Notes: generated by a model not told the origin, from the letters alone. A DNA stretch of 14,235 nucleotides from Bacteroidales bacterium (GCA_017647065.1 JAGCLI010000077.1:1-14235), one strand, 5' to 3'; numbered from the stretch's first letter, positions 1 through 7,858 are shown. Translations and numbers: made by a program.

Positions 1-986
1 AAGGAGAAACAATTGAACAACATATAAACAAATATGGTGCGTACAAATTTGATAAAGCTGTAAAATTGATGTCTAAAATATTAGAAGCATTACAATATAT
101 CCACGAACGAAGACGCATTCATCGCGATATTAAACCATCAAATATTATGATTCGTCCAAATGGAAGTATATGTATTATTGACTTTGGCATTGCAAAAGAC
201 GCTCGTATAGGAGGAACAGGACATACGGTCGGACGTATCATTGGTACAGATGGATATATGAGTCCAGAACAGGCAAGTGGATTAAACATAGATCATCGCA
301 CAGATATTTACTCTGTAGGTTGTGTTCTTTATTTTCTTCTTACTGGACAACACGCTATACGAAAAGAAAAAAATGACATTTCTACTATTGCAAATATCAT
401 TAATGGAAATATACCCTTGCCATCACAAACAATTCCTTCAATTTCAGCTGCTATTGATAAGGTTTTTCTGAAATCTGTTGACAAAAATATGATAAAACGC
501 TACCAAACAGCGTCTGAATTTAAATATGCATTAGAGGAAATATGTGGTAATCCTATTCCAAAAATAACAATAGGAAGTAGCCAAGACAATGACATTCAAA
601 TCAACAATCAATATGTTAGTAGGCATCATTTAATTATCAAAGGATTAGAGCAACCTTTAACAAATGGACTTAAAAAATACTCTTTTGAAATTATAGACAC
701 AAGTACAAATGGAACAGGTATAAATGGACGTCCACTTCGTAATGGTTCTATAATCATAGAATATAACACTGACAACAACCTACCAGATGTATTGTTAGCA
801 GCTCATACTGAATGTACTCTTAATTGGAATGAAGTTATAAATAAACTAAAAATGCGTGGGTGGAATGTAGAAAAACAACAATCCTCAACACCTCCTCCTC
901 CAAAACCATCTAGTTTTTTGAGGGAATTCATTATAATTATTACTTGTTTAATTATTTTAATAATCTTAATATTATCAAACACATGA
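1..986 (+). CDS. Ser/Thr protein kinase-FHA fusion with C-terminal membrane anchor (5' end missing)
   Basis: This is a Hanks-type Ser/Thr protein kinase that should phosphorylate proteins on Ser/Thr using ATP. The reading frame is open from the left edge (first whole codon at base 3), and residues upstream of the first possible start (TTG 66/ATG 69) look like kinase alpha-D/alpha-E sequence. The gene therefore begins outside the window, and the ATP-binding lobe is not visible. Visible motifs are the catalytic loop HRDIKPSN, the DFGIAKD magnesium loop, SPEQ at the end of the activation segment, and DIYSVGCVLYFLLTG. An FHA domain follows from about base 561 (IGSS, SRHH, TNGT), then a PPPPKP linker and a hydrophobic tail (about 925-977) predicted to anchor the protein with both domains in the cytoplasm. 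The usual FHA Gly-Arg pair reads Gly-Ser here. Its stop overlaps the next start (ATGA), implying coupled translation. Confidence 0.93.
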   Translation, partial: GETIEQHINKYGAYKFDKAVKLMSKILEALQYIHERRRIHRDIKPSNIMIRPNGSICIIDFGIAKDARIGGTGHTVGRIIGTDGYMSPEQASGLNIDHRTDIYSVGCVLYFLLTGQHAIRKEKNDISTIANIINGNIPLPSQTIPSISAAIDKVFLKSVDKNMIKRYQTASEFKYALEEICGNPIPKITIGSSQDNDIQINNQYVSRHHLIIKGLEQPLTNGLKKYSFEIIDTSTNGTGINGRPLRNGSIIIEYNTDNNLPDVLLAAHTECTLNWNEVINKLKMRGWNVEKQQSSTPPPPKPSSFLREFIIIITCLIILIILILSNT

Positions 987-1483
987 AATCAATAGTAACA
1001 ATAGGTCGTAGTAGTAATTGCGACATTATTATTCCTGATGAAATAATCAGTAGAGAACATGCCCGCATCAAAATAGTGGGAGGTCAATATGTATATGAAA
1101 ATATTGGCAAAAATGGTTCTGTTATAGGAGGCAGAATTATACACGGAGAAAAAGTATCTATCGCTGCAGGTACAGAAATTCTATTAGCTGGTAAAATTCC
1201 TTTACCTTGGTCACAAATTTATGCAATGTTACCTTTACAAGGGGTTAAACCTTTTGCAAATAATACTAATTACAATCATAACTCCAACAATCAAGAAATC
1301 GCCAATAACAGAGTCGATAGTATCGGTATTGGCTGGGGAATACTTGCATTTATAATTCCTCTTGCTGGTTGGATAATGTATTTTTGTTGGAAAGATACTT
1401 ATCCAAGAAAAGCATCGCAAGCAAACATTATAGCTTGCATAAGTTTTGCTTTAAATATTATTAGTATGTTTTCATATTTATAG
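983..1483 (+). CDS. FHA-domain protein with two C-terminal membrane segments
   Basis: This 166-residue protein should bind phosphothreonine peptides at the cytoplasmic face of the inner membrane. The N-terminal FHA domain (residues about 3-75) keeps the expected phosphate-contacting positions: GR at 8-9, SREH at 23-26 and an Asn-Gly pair at 44-45. After an Asn-rich linker, residues about 117-136 and 147-165 form two hydrophobic segments separated by a WKDTYPRKA loop. Similar two-helix tails are attached to varied small bacterial sensor proteins. I chose ATG 983 because the FHA strand begins right after it and the ATG overlaps the upstream kinase stop (ATGA). The TTG at 944 would add a meaningless overlapping extension. 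It is a natural substrate or partner for the flanking kinases, which is inference from position. Confidence 0.88.
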   Translation: MKSIVTIGRSSNCDIIIPDEIISREHARIKIVGGQYVYENIGKNGSVIGGRIIHGEKVSIAAGTEILLAGKIPLPWSQIYAMLPLQGVKPFANNTNYNHNSNNQEIANNRVDSIGIGWGILAFIIPLAGWIMYFCWKDTYPRKASQANIIACISFALNIISMFSYL

Positions 1484-1523
1484 TAAATAAAATTGTATTA
1501 ACAATAAAAAAAACATATATAAA

Positions 1524-1991
1524 ATGAAAAAGTTATTAAGAACTATAGTTATTATGTTATGTTTTGCAACATACTTAACTTTTAATGCTAATGCACAGAT
1601 TCAAACCTTGAGTTCTAAGCAATGTGAATTACGAAATGAGATACAAGCTTTCATTAAAGCAGAAGGATTTCAACCAACCATTGATAATGATGGTGATATA
1701 AAATTCAAGCGTCAAGGAAATTTCTATTACGTTATTATTTCAAAAACCGATGAAAATCCAATGTATCTTACATTTAGTAAATACTTTAATTACAATGATC
1801 AAATTAACAAAAGCAAATTAATGCTTTTCAATTTAGAAAATGATTATAAAATGTGTAAAATCAAAACTTTTGATAACAATTATGCTTTTCGCTCAGAGAT
1901 GTACATCACAGAAGCTAATGCTTTTACAACAATTTTCTACAAAATATTAAATGTTTTTGATAGCGTAGAACAAAAACTTAAAGAATTATAA
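1524..1991 (+). CDS. Small secreted protein of unknown function, possibly YbjN-like
   Basis: This 155-residue protein has a clear Sec signal peptide (KKLLRT, a hydrophobic core, cleavage near NANA-Q at residue 24-25), so the mature part should be periplasmic. The mature protein has a helix followed by alternating strand-like segments containing GFQPTIDNDGDIKFK and later a YYVIIS strand. This alpha/beta pattern is reminiscent of YbjN/type III secretion chaperone-like domains, but I cannot confirm the family. There is no lipobox and no catalytic motif. It lies 40 bases after the FHA gene and 20 bases before the receptor kinase, with no visible promoter in either gap, so it is probably co-transcribed. 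A periplasmic partner or ligand of the receptor kinase's repeat domain is a reasonable guess but only a guess. Confidence 0.8.
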   Translation: MKKLLRTIVIMLCFATYLTFNANAQIQTLSSKQCELRNEIQAFIKAEGFQPTIDNDGDIKFKRQGNFYYVIISKTDENPMYLTFSKYFNYNDQINKSKLMLFNLENDYKMCKIKTFDNNYAFRSEMYITEANAFTTIFYKILNVFDSVEQKLKEL

Positions 1992-2011
1992 GTATATCAA
2001 ATTAGAAAAAT

Positions 2012-5000
2012 ATGAATTTAATCGGAAAAGAAATATTAAACTATCGTATTATCTCCATAATTGGTAAAGGAGGTATGGGGGCTGTTTACTTAGCAGAACA
2101 CAAAAACATAAGCACACAAAAAGCAGCTATCAAAGTTATAAATTCAGAAATGGTTAACGACTTCACACGTAAAATGCTCAAAGATGAAGCCGAACTTCTG
2201 TCTAGATTAGATCATCAAAACATTGTTTCATTCCTTGATTTTCATATTGATAAAGAAGGAAACATATTCTTCATTATGGAATATGCAGAAGGAGAAAATC
2301 TTGAAACTTATATAAAAAACATAAATGGTTTAATTGTAGAAGATAGAATATGTCCTATCTTTGAACCCATTCTTGACGGAGTTGGATATGCTCATAAAAA
2401 GGGTATTTTACATCGTGACATAAAACCTGCCAATATTGTTATTAAAACTGATGGTGTTCCAAAAATATTAGATTTTGGTATTGCAAAAATAATCAATAAA
2501 AACGGCACAGATGTATCTGAGAATGTTATAATGGGAACTCCTTCATATATGAGTCCTGAACAAGTAAGGGGAGAAGAACTTGATGAACGTTCAGATATTT
2601 ATTCATTAGGTGTACTATTACATCAAATGCTTACCGGTAACGCTCCATACGACACAACTACCTTAACCGAGCAAGATATAAACAAAAAAGTAATCGAAGA
2701 ACCTTTGCCTAGAATGCGTACCTACTATAAATACGTATCAGATAAAGTTCAGGTTATTGTTGATAAGGCTACAGCAAAAAATCCTAATGACCGCTATCAA
2801 AATTGCGAAGAATTCAAAAAAGCTTTACATAATGCAATTTACCCTTGGAAACCTAAAAAATGGATGAAAGTTGTAGCAGCGGCTACTTTAGCTATAATTA
2901 TAGGTATAGGATTTTATATTTGGGATTATAATCGTGAAAAAGTAAAATACTATAAAGACTATGTAGAAGTTTGGGGAGTTCCGCAAGGAGTCGGAAAATT
3001 GAGTTCAAATGAACATAATCATTCAAATCGTTCATATAAATTTATCTATAAAAAAAGAAAACTGCTTCGTGTTTCTCATGTCAATAGCTTGGATAACTTA
3101 ATTAATGATGAAGAAAGTGAACGTAATGAACGACCTATCGATCAAGAGTTTTTTTATACAGACAAAGGGAAAATAAGTCGTGTAGTAGTAAAAGATTGTA
3201 GTGGAAAAGTTCTATATGTAAAAAGCTATAATGACAAGTTAAACACAATGGCCTTTCAATATAATGATGAACATGGTACTGAACGTACAATTTCCAATCA
3301 AACTGTTAGTTATGAACGACTATTAGAAAATAACAATAGCAATAATGGACGTATTTCTCGATGGTGGATAGAATATGATGAAAAAGGATATACTATTTCA
3401 ATAAAATATGCAGGTTTAGATAATTCTCTTGTTTGTGATGAAAATGGGATATATGGAAGAAAGTTTATAAGAGATAAAAAAGGTAGAATTACAGAAATTC
3501 ACTATATAGGTCAAGATGGAAAACCTCAACCAACAAAATGGGGATTAGGTATAAAGAAGTTTTATTATGATAATGATGACAACTGGATAAAAGCTGAATA
3601 TTTGACTATTGATAGTAAACCCGCCTATGATGATTATGACGGCGTATCTGTATTTGTAATGGAATATGATAAATATGGTAATGTTATATATGCTCTTCAC
3701 CAAGCTCCAGATGGAACATTAATGTATCCTAAAAAAAATAGTATTGCAGGAACTCATCATATTTACGATAATAAGGGCTTAGAAATAAGAACTGAATATT
3801 TAGGTACAGACAAAAAACCAATGTTTGTAGCAAGAGAAGGTTATTCTATAATAGAAAGAGAATACGATAAAAATGGATATGAAACCAAGCAAATGTTTTT
3901 TGATCCTAATGGTAAACCTACAGAAACTTCCAATGGAAATGCAACCCGTACATTTGTTAACGATAAACATGGTAATATTATTGAAACATGGACATACTCT
4001 TTAGATAAAAAAGTTTGTTTAGATCGTAATGGAATAGCTGGCATCAAATTTGAATACGATTCTGTAGGAAATCAAACAAAGATAGTATACTATGGAAAAG
4101 ATAAAAAGCCTTGTGAGACAGCTAATGGAACTGCTGGAGAAACTTACGAATTTAACGACAAGAATTTAGTAACAAAAATTACCTATCTCAATAAAAAGCT
4201 GAATCCTGTGAAAAACATTGACAATATTGCTATTATTGCATATAAATATGACAAACGAGGAAATATGACAAAAATTACTTTCTATGATACTGATGGAAAA
4301 ACACCTGTATTAAATAGAGATGGAATAGCAGGGTGGAATGATATTTATGATGATATGGGTAATCTAATTGAAAGAAATTTCTTTGACAAAGATGGAAAGG
4401 CTCATATGTCTTCTGGATATCATTATGCAAAAATCATTTACAATTATGATGACAATGGCAACTTAAAATCTTTTAAATATTATAATTTACAAAATCAACT
4501 CACATCTGTAAATGGAATTGCAGGAGAAGAGTATGTTTTAGATAAAAAAGGAAACATCTTAGAAAGCAAACCTATCGGGACAAATAACGAATTAGCTTAT
4601 GGAAAACTTTTATCTAAATTTAAATATGACAATAACAATAATATAGTTGAATTATCTTTGTATGGTAATAATGGAGCAGAGTTAAATTCAGAAGATGTGC
4701 ATAAATATGAGTTCATATATAATAGCAGAAATCAACAAATAGAACAACGCAGATACGGCAAGTCTGGTGAATTAACTATGGGAGAGTATAATTGGGCTAT
4801 AAAAAAAGATGAATATGACAATAAAGGAAATTTATGTTCAACACGTTACTTCAACACAGAAAAAAAACCATGTATGACTAATTATGATAATGGTTGGAGT
4901 AGCACAGCTTATAAGTATAATGCGTTTGGACAGATGATTAAACAATGTTTTTTTGACGAAAATGGTAATCCTACTGATCCAAAAGTAATGGCTCCTGTTG

Positions 5001-5806
5001 GAATTGCTGAGTATGACAAATGGGGTAATTTAACCATGGTTGCAGCCCAAGATAGCAAAGGACATTTCATCTTGTATCCTGGAGAAAAATGGTCTATCCG
5101 TAAACATGAATATGACAAACGTAGCAATGTTATTTCTACATCTTTTTATAATACAAATAATCAACCTGCCTTATGCGAGGAAGGTTATCATAAACAAACG
5201 TGTAAATATGATATACACGACAAAAAAATAGAAGATGCTTATTATGGAACACGAAACCAACCTATAATAGTTAATGGCTTTCATAAAGAAACTTATAAAT
5301 ATGCAGAAAACTCAAACAATATTATTGAAGATGCTTTATTTGGTATAAACGGAAACCCTGTAAATATTGATCCTGGTTTCCATAAAATTGTCATCACTTA
5401 TAATCAGGAAGGAACTCTAGCATTAACTCGCAAATATTATAAAGCAAACGGAACTTTATTTGCTGCACAAAGATGGAATGGATACGATTGGGTTTTAGAA
5501 CAAAAACAATATGATTGGAAAGAAATGGCTTATGAATTAAATAGAGAATGTCCTGTAGATTTTGGAAATGATATAAAACACTTGACAATTCAGCATATTC
5601 ATGTAATTGACGACAAAAATTGTGAAATAAAATTCTTGCTACCATATCACACAAAAAAACAATTATCAATAGATGAATTACTTGATCTTAAACGAGCCGT
5701 ACAAGAAATTACCAAGGAGATAGAAAAACAACTTAATCACAAACCATATGTTACTAGTATCTTATGGGATAAAAATGGAGTTTCTTTGTATTCTGTTAGA
5801 ATATAA
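2012..5806 (+). CDS. Receptor-like Ser/Thr kinase with about 22 extracytoplasmic YD-like repeats
   Basis: This 1264-residue transmembrane Ser/Thr kinase probably senses something outside the inner membrane and signals by phosphorylation inside. Residues about 11-275 are a complete Hanks kinase domain: glycine loop GKGGMG (18-23), ATP lysine K41, alpha-C glutamate probably E59, catalytic loop HRDIKPAN with D136, DFG with D154, and an activation segment ending in SPEQ. A single hydrophobic helix at about 285-305 follows a basic WKPKKW stretch, placing the kinase in the cytoplasm and the rest in the periplasm. A linker with VEVWGVPQGVGKL comes next, then tandem repeats (451-1163) and a compact C-terminal domain from about 1175 beginning RECPVDFGN. 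I see no Rhs core cleavage motif or toxin domain. It is the last gene of the cluster, followed directly by a strong terminator. The sensed ligand is unknown. Confidence 0.93.
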   Translation: MNLIGKEILNYRIISIIGKGGMGAVYLAEHKNISTQKAAIKVINSEMVNDFTRKMLKDEAELLSRLDHQNIVSFLDFHIDKEGNIFFIMEYAEGENLETYIKNINGLIVEDRICPIFEPILDGVGYAHKKGILHRDIKPANIVIKTDGVPKILDFGIAKIINKNGTDVSENVIMGTPSYMSPEQVRGEELDERSDIYSLGVLLHQMLTGNAPYDTTTLTEQDINKKVIEEPLPRMRTYYKYVSDKVQVIVDKATAKNPNDRYQNCEEFKKALHNAIYPWKPKKWMKVVAAATLAIIIGIGFYIWDYNREKVKYYKDYVEVWGVPQGVGKLSSNEHNHSNRSYKFIYKKRKLLRVSHVNSLDNLINDEESERNERPIDQEFFYTDKGKISRVVVKDCSGKVLYVKSYNDKLNTMAFQYNDEHGTERTISNQTVSYERLLENNNSNNGRISRWWIEYDEKGYTISIKYAGLDNSLVCDENGIYGRKFIRDKKGRITEIHYIGQDGKPQPTKWGLGIKKFYYDNDDNWIKAEYLTIDSKPAYDDYDGVSVFVMEYDKYGNVIYALHQAPDGTLMYPKKNSIAGTHHIYDNKGLEIRTEYLGTDKKPMFVAREGYSIIEREYDKNGYETKQMFFDPNGKPTETSNGNATRTFVNDKHGNIIETWTYSLDKKVCLDRNGIAGIKFEYDSVGNQTKIVYYGKDKKPCETANGTAGETYEFNDKNLVTKITYLNKKLNPVKNIDNIAIIAYKYDKRGNMTKITFYDTDGKTPVLNRDGIAGWNDIYDDMGNLIERNFFDKDGKAHMSSGYHYAKIIYNYDDNGNLKSFKYYNLQNQLTSVNGIAGEEYVLDKKGNILESKPIGTNNELAYGKLLSKFKYDNNNNIVELSLYGNNGAELNSEDVHKYEFIYNSRNQQIEQRRYGKSGELTMGEYNWAIKKDEYDNKGNLCSTRYFNTEKKPCMTNYDNGWSSTAYKYNAFGQMIKQCFFDENGNPTDPKVMAPVGIAEYDKWGNLTMVAAQDSKGHFILYPGEKWSIRKHEYDKRSNVISTSFYNTNNQPALCEEGYHKQTCKYDIHDKKIEDAYYGTRNQPIIVNGFHKETYKYAENSNNIIEDALFGINGNPVNIDPGFHKIVITYNQEGTLALTRKYYKANGTLFAAQRWNGYDWVLEQKQYDWKEMAYELNRECPVDFGNDIKHLTIQHIHVIDDKNCEIKFLLPYHTKKQLSIDELLDLKRAVQEITKEIEKQLNHKPYVTSILWDKNGVSLYSVRI
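3362..5500 (+). repeat. Protein-level tandem array of about 22 YD-like repeats
   Basis: Residues 451-1163 of the receptor kinase divide into about 22 imperfect units averaging 32-33 residues. The consensus is roughly Y-x-Y-D-x-x-G-N-x-x-x-x-x-x-Y-x-x-x-D/N-G-K-P, followed by a variable stretch that often ends G-I-A-G. Clear units start at EYDKYGNVI, EYDKNGYET, FEYDSVGNQ, YKYDKRGNM, YNYDDNGNL, DEYDNKGNL and HEYDKRSNV. They resemble Rhs/YD repeats in the YD-x-x-GN core but are longer than the usual 20-odd residues. DNA copies have diverged strongly, so the array is old rather than a recent slippage expansion. The unit count is by eye and could be off by one or two. Confidence 0.8.
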
Positions 5807-5822
5807 AAAAATGTATTAAATT

Positions 5823-5863
5823 AGAAAAAGTCTTGTCATCAAAAAGATGACAAGACTTTTTCT
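5823..5863. terminator. Rho-independent terminator closing the kinase cluster
   Basis: A perfect 18-bp inverted repeat (AGAAAAAGTCTTGTCATC, 5823-5840, against 5846-5863) flanks an AAAAA loop and starts 17 bases after the receptor kinase stop. The right arm ends in a T run. The A-rich left arm gives a matching T run on the other strand, so it could work in both directions and also stop transcription from the minus-strand abiH remnant. Confidence 0.9.
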
Positions 5864-5901
5864 ATAAATATATAAAATAAATTAAATCAAGAAATACTAT
5901 G

Positions 5902-6012
5902 CTATATTATAGAGCGATAGTTCACAAAATACCATTCTATAAAATCCTTATAACTTGTTTTAACTCCATGTGCTAAATCAAATCCGTTCCCTACAATAAT
6001 TATTCTATTCAT
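5902..6012 (-). pseudogene. N-terminal remnant of an AbiH-type abortive-infection gene
   Basis: The minus strand encodes 36 codons starting at ATG 6012 and ending at TAG 5904-5902. They include IVGNGFDLAHG followed by TSYKDFIEWY, which is the N-terminal signature of the AbiH family (bacteriophage abortive infection protein, first described in Lactococcus). Family members normally run to several hundred residues. Here the match stops at the TAG, and the remaining 80 bases down to the terminator show no continuation, so the rest appears deleted. A TAnnTTTG promoter box lies 26 bases upstream of the start. I infer a decayed defence gene. A functional 36-residue peptide is a less likely alternative. 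The family assignment rests on recall of the motif, not on a search. Confidence 0.75.
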
Positions 6013-6037
6013 ATCTTTAATTTTTATAATTCTAATA

Positions 6038-6045
6038 CAAAGTTA
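6038..6045 (-). promoter_or_regulatory. Promoter -7 box upstream of the abiH remnant
   Basis: On the minus strand this reads TAACTTTG, an exact match to the Bacteroidota -7 consensus TAnnTTTG, 25 bases before the remnant's ATG. A TTTG lies 13 bases upstream, closer than the usual spacing to a -33 element, so the -33 is uncertain. Its survival suggests the remnant is recent or still transcribed. Confidence 0.5.
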
Positions 6046-6091
6046 AACAATAAATACACAAATTCTCATTTATCTTTTTATTTTCAAACAA

Positions 6092-6128
6092 CAAAGCCCT
6101 AAAAAACGTTTCATTTTTTAGGGCTTTG
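6092..6128 (-). terminator. Terminator of the secreted unknown gene
   Basis: A perfect 15-bp inverted repeat (CAAAGCCCTAAAAAA, 6092-6106, against 6114-6128) flanks a 7-base loop. It lies 21 bases past the stop of the minus-strand gene at 6150-7733. GGGCTTT forms the stable stem base, and on the minus strand the right arm is followed by TTGTTTG. Confidence 0.8.
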
Positions 6129-6149
6129 GTTTATTGTTTAGGATTGTTT

Positions 6150-7733
6150 CTATCTTATTTCAAATTCACCTAATATGTTGTGGTCTTGGAAGCGGGAGAA
6201 GAATAGGATTTTGCTTGTTGTGGTTAGGTATAGGGTTTTGAAAAATGGCATTTTCATTTGTTTTGTGTCAAAGGCTTTGCTCCAACGGTATGAGCCGTCT
6301 GAGAATACTTGTACGAAGTTTACTTGTGTTCGCATTTTGTCGCCGTTGTAGCATTTTACTGGTGTGAAGGCGTTGTTATCGTAGTTTTTTATATGGTCAT
6401 TAAACATTATATATATGCCATAGCGGTCTCTTGCCATTGCAAATGAGTTGTAGCATTCTTTGCCTTCAAAGTCTTTTTGACGTTTTGGTATATAGGAGTT
6501 GTTGGTTATTGTTCCGTTTTTGTCTATGTTTGTTATTATTATGTCTCTATAATACATTGCGTCTTCGCCTGTTGGTTTTTCATCGCGGCGTTTTGGTGGT
6601 ATTATTGTTGATTTGAATTCTTGTTCGCCTATCATTACAAGGTTACTTCCTATCATCGAAACTAAGGTTTTTATTTTTGCTGTTTGGTCTGATGGTTTTG
6701 GTAGGCCTTCTTTTACCATTTCGTCTGTTTCGTATTCTTTGAAATCTCTTGTGCTACTGTTTTTCAAATAGCCTCTTCTTTGGTCGTATTTGTATGCAAA
6801 GCTTCCTTGTGCAAGTTTTGGTTTGTCTGCATTTTTTCCATAATAGCCTGCCATTAAATAGTCACCTTCAAGGTTAAAGGCACATTTAATGTCGGTTGGC
6901 CATGCTTTTTCTATTTGTTGTTCATATTGTCTTTGTTCGTATTGTGTAAGCCAAATTAGATGTGCTTTGCTATCTGTGTGTTGTACTTTTTTTCCTGTTG
7001 TGTAGGAACGGATTGCTAATAGGGCTTCTGTTCCTTCGTTGTTTATGCTTATGTCGTGGATTTGGTATTCTGGATTACTTATTTTCAACACATGTTTTCT
7101 ATCCCATAGCATACGCATTCTTTCGTCAAAGACTTCTACTTGAACGGCTTTTGCTCCTGCTGTGTCTTTTTCAAAAAAGGCAAATGCGAGTTTTGTTTTG
7201 TTTTCTGAGAAATTAAATAGGTATGGTTTTTCTCCTTCTTTGGCAAAGTAGCGGAAGGATTTGAATTTTTCAGGTTTATCCATCAAACGCATATCTCTTA
7301 AATGAAAGAATTGTGTGTAAAGATTGGCTGTTCCTGATTTTTCTACTACTTGGTCTTTCTTTTTAGTGTTTCTTTTGGTTTGAACAGGTTTGTCTTCTGT
7401 TGTTCGGCTAAGAATAAATCCTACACAATCACCGGCTCTCCATGTTTGTTCTATTTTGAAGGTTGGATGTGGAAATTCTATTCTTACAATTTTATCTACG
7501 TTTAAGTTATGGTCGCTTCTTGCTACGTAATAGTTGAGTTCAAATTCTCCTTCGCCTTTGTACTCTTGCAAGCAATACCACATATAGAATCCGTTATTGT
7601 CTTGGGCTATGATTTCTGCATCTTGACAATCGTCTAATACGTCATAGAATCTTTCTCCCCATTTTATGTCTTTTTGTGCATTTAGATTGATTATCGCAAG
7701 TAGCGAAATCATTGCTAAAATTAGTTTTTTCAT
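6150..7733 (-). CDS. Secreted protein of unknown function (527 residues)
   Basis: I do not recognise a family. The protein starts with a good Sec signal peptide (KKLILAMISLLAIINLNA, then Q), so it is exported to the periplasm or beyond. There is no lipobox and no second membrane helix. The mature part is rich in aromatic and charged residues with recurring strand-like segments such as NKTKLAFAFF and GTEALLAIRSY, compatible with a beta-propeller or other all-beta fold. That fold is inferred from pattern only. A Lys/Arg-rich loop (KRNTKKKDQ) occurs near residue 127. The ATG at 7733 is supported by the signal peptide directly after it and a promoter box 33 bases upstream. It is transcribed divergently from the outer-membrane barrel gene, with 125 bases between the starts, so the two may be co-controlled. 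A hairpin terminator follows its stop. Confidence 0.85.
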   Translation of the reverse strand: MKKLILAMISLLAIINLNAQKDIKWGERFYDVLDDCQDAEIIAQDNNGFYMWYCLQEYKGEGEFELNYYVARSDHNLNVDKIVRIEFPHPTFKIEQTWRAGDCVGFILSRTTEDKPVQTKRNTKKKDQVVEKSGTANLYTQFFHLRDMRLMDKPEKFKSFRYFAKEGEKPYLFNFSENKTKLAFAFFEKDTAGAKAVQVEVFDERMRMLWDRKHVLKISNPEYQIHDISINNEGTEALLAIRSYTTGKKVQHTDSKAHLIWLTQYEQRQYEQQIEKAWPTDIKCAFNLEGDYLMAGYYGKNADKPKLAQGSFAYKYDQRRGYLKNSSTRDFKEYETDEMVKEGLPKPSDQTAKIKTLVSMIGSNLVMIGEQEFKSTIIPPKRRDEKPTGEDAMYYRDIIITNIDKNGTITNNSYIPKRQKDFEGKECYNSFAMARDRYGIYIMFNDHIKNYDNNAFTPVKCYNGDKMRTQVNFVQVFSDGSYRWSKAFDTKQMKMPFFKTLYLTTTSKILFFSRFQDHNILGEFEIR

Positions 7734-7765
7734 ATCTCTTTTCTTTGTTTAAATTTTTCAGTTGG

Positions 7766-7773
7766 CAAATATA
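7766..7773 (-). promoter_or_regulatory. Promoter -7 box for the secreted unknown gene
   Basis: The minus strand reads TATATTTG, matching TAnnTTTG, 32 bases before the ATG at 7733. No convincing -33 TTTG is seen at the usual 17-23 base distance. Confidence 0.5.
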
Positions 7774-7815
7774 CGATATTTTTTTCTTAGAGAATTAAAC
7801 TTAATGTGTGTTTTA

Positions 7816-7843
7816 TTGTCAAAATTGCGTTTTTATAAGTTTT
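7816..7843 (+). promoter_or_regulatory. Possible weak promoter for the outer-membrane barrel gene
   Basis: TTG (7816-7818), a 17-base spacer, and TAAGTTTT (7836-7843) make a near-match to the Bacteroidota promoter with one mismatch in the -7 box. The leader before ATG 7859 would be very short, about 8-10 bases, which weakens the call. Confidence 0.25.
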
Positions 7844-7858
7844 AAATTAAAATCATAT

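Noticed and set aside
944..985. TTG start at 944 extending the FHA protein by 13 residues
   Set aside because: The extension only re-reads the hydrophobic tail of the upstream kinase in another frame. ATG 983 gives a normal FHA start and a coupled ATGA junction.
5040..5669. Alternative-frame ORFs within the receptor kinase repeat region
   Set aside because: They are shadows of the repeat-coding frame. None shows a motif, signal peptide or promoter.
2012..5806. Rhs/polymorphic toxin reading of the repeat protein
   Set aside because: The repeats resemble YD units, but there is no Rhs core cleavage motif, no variable toxin tip and no immunity gene downstream.
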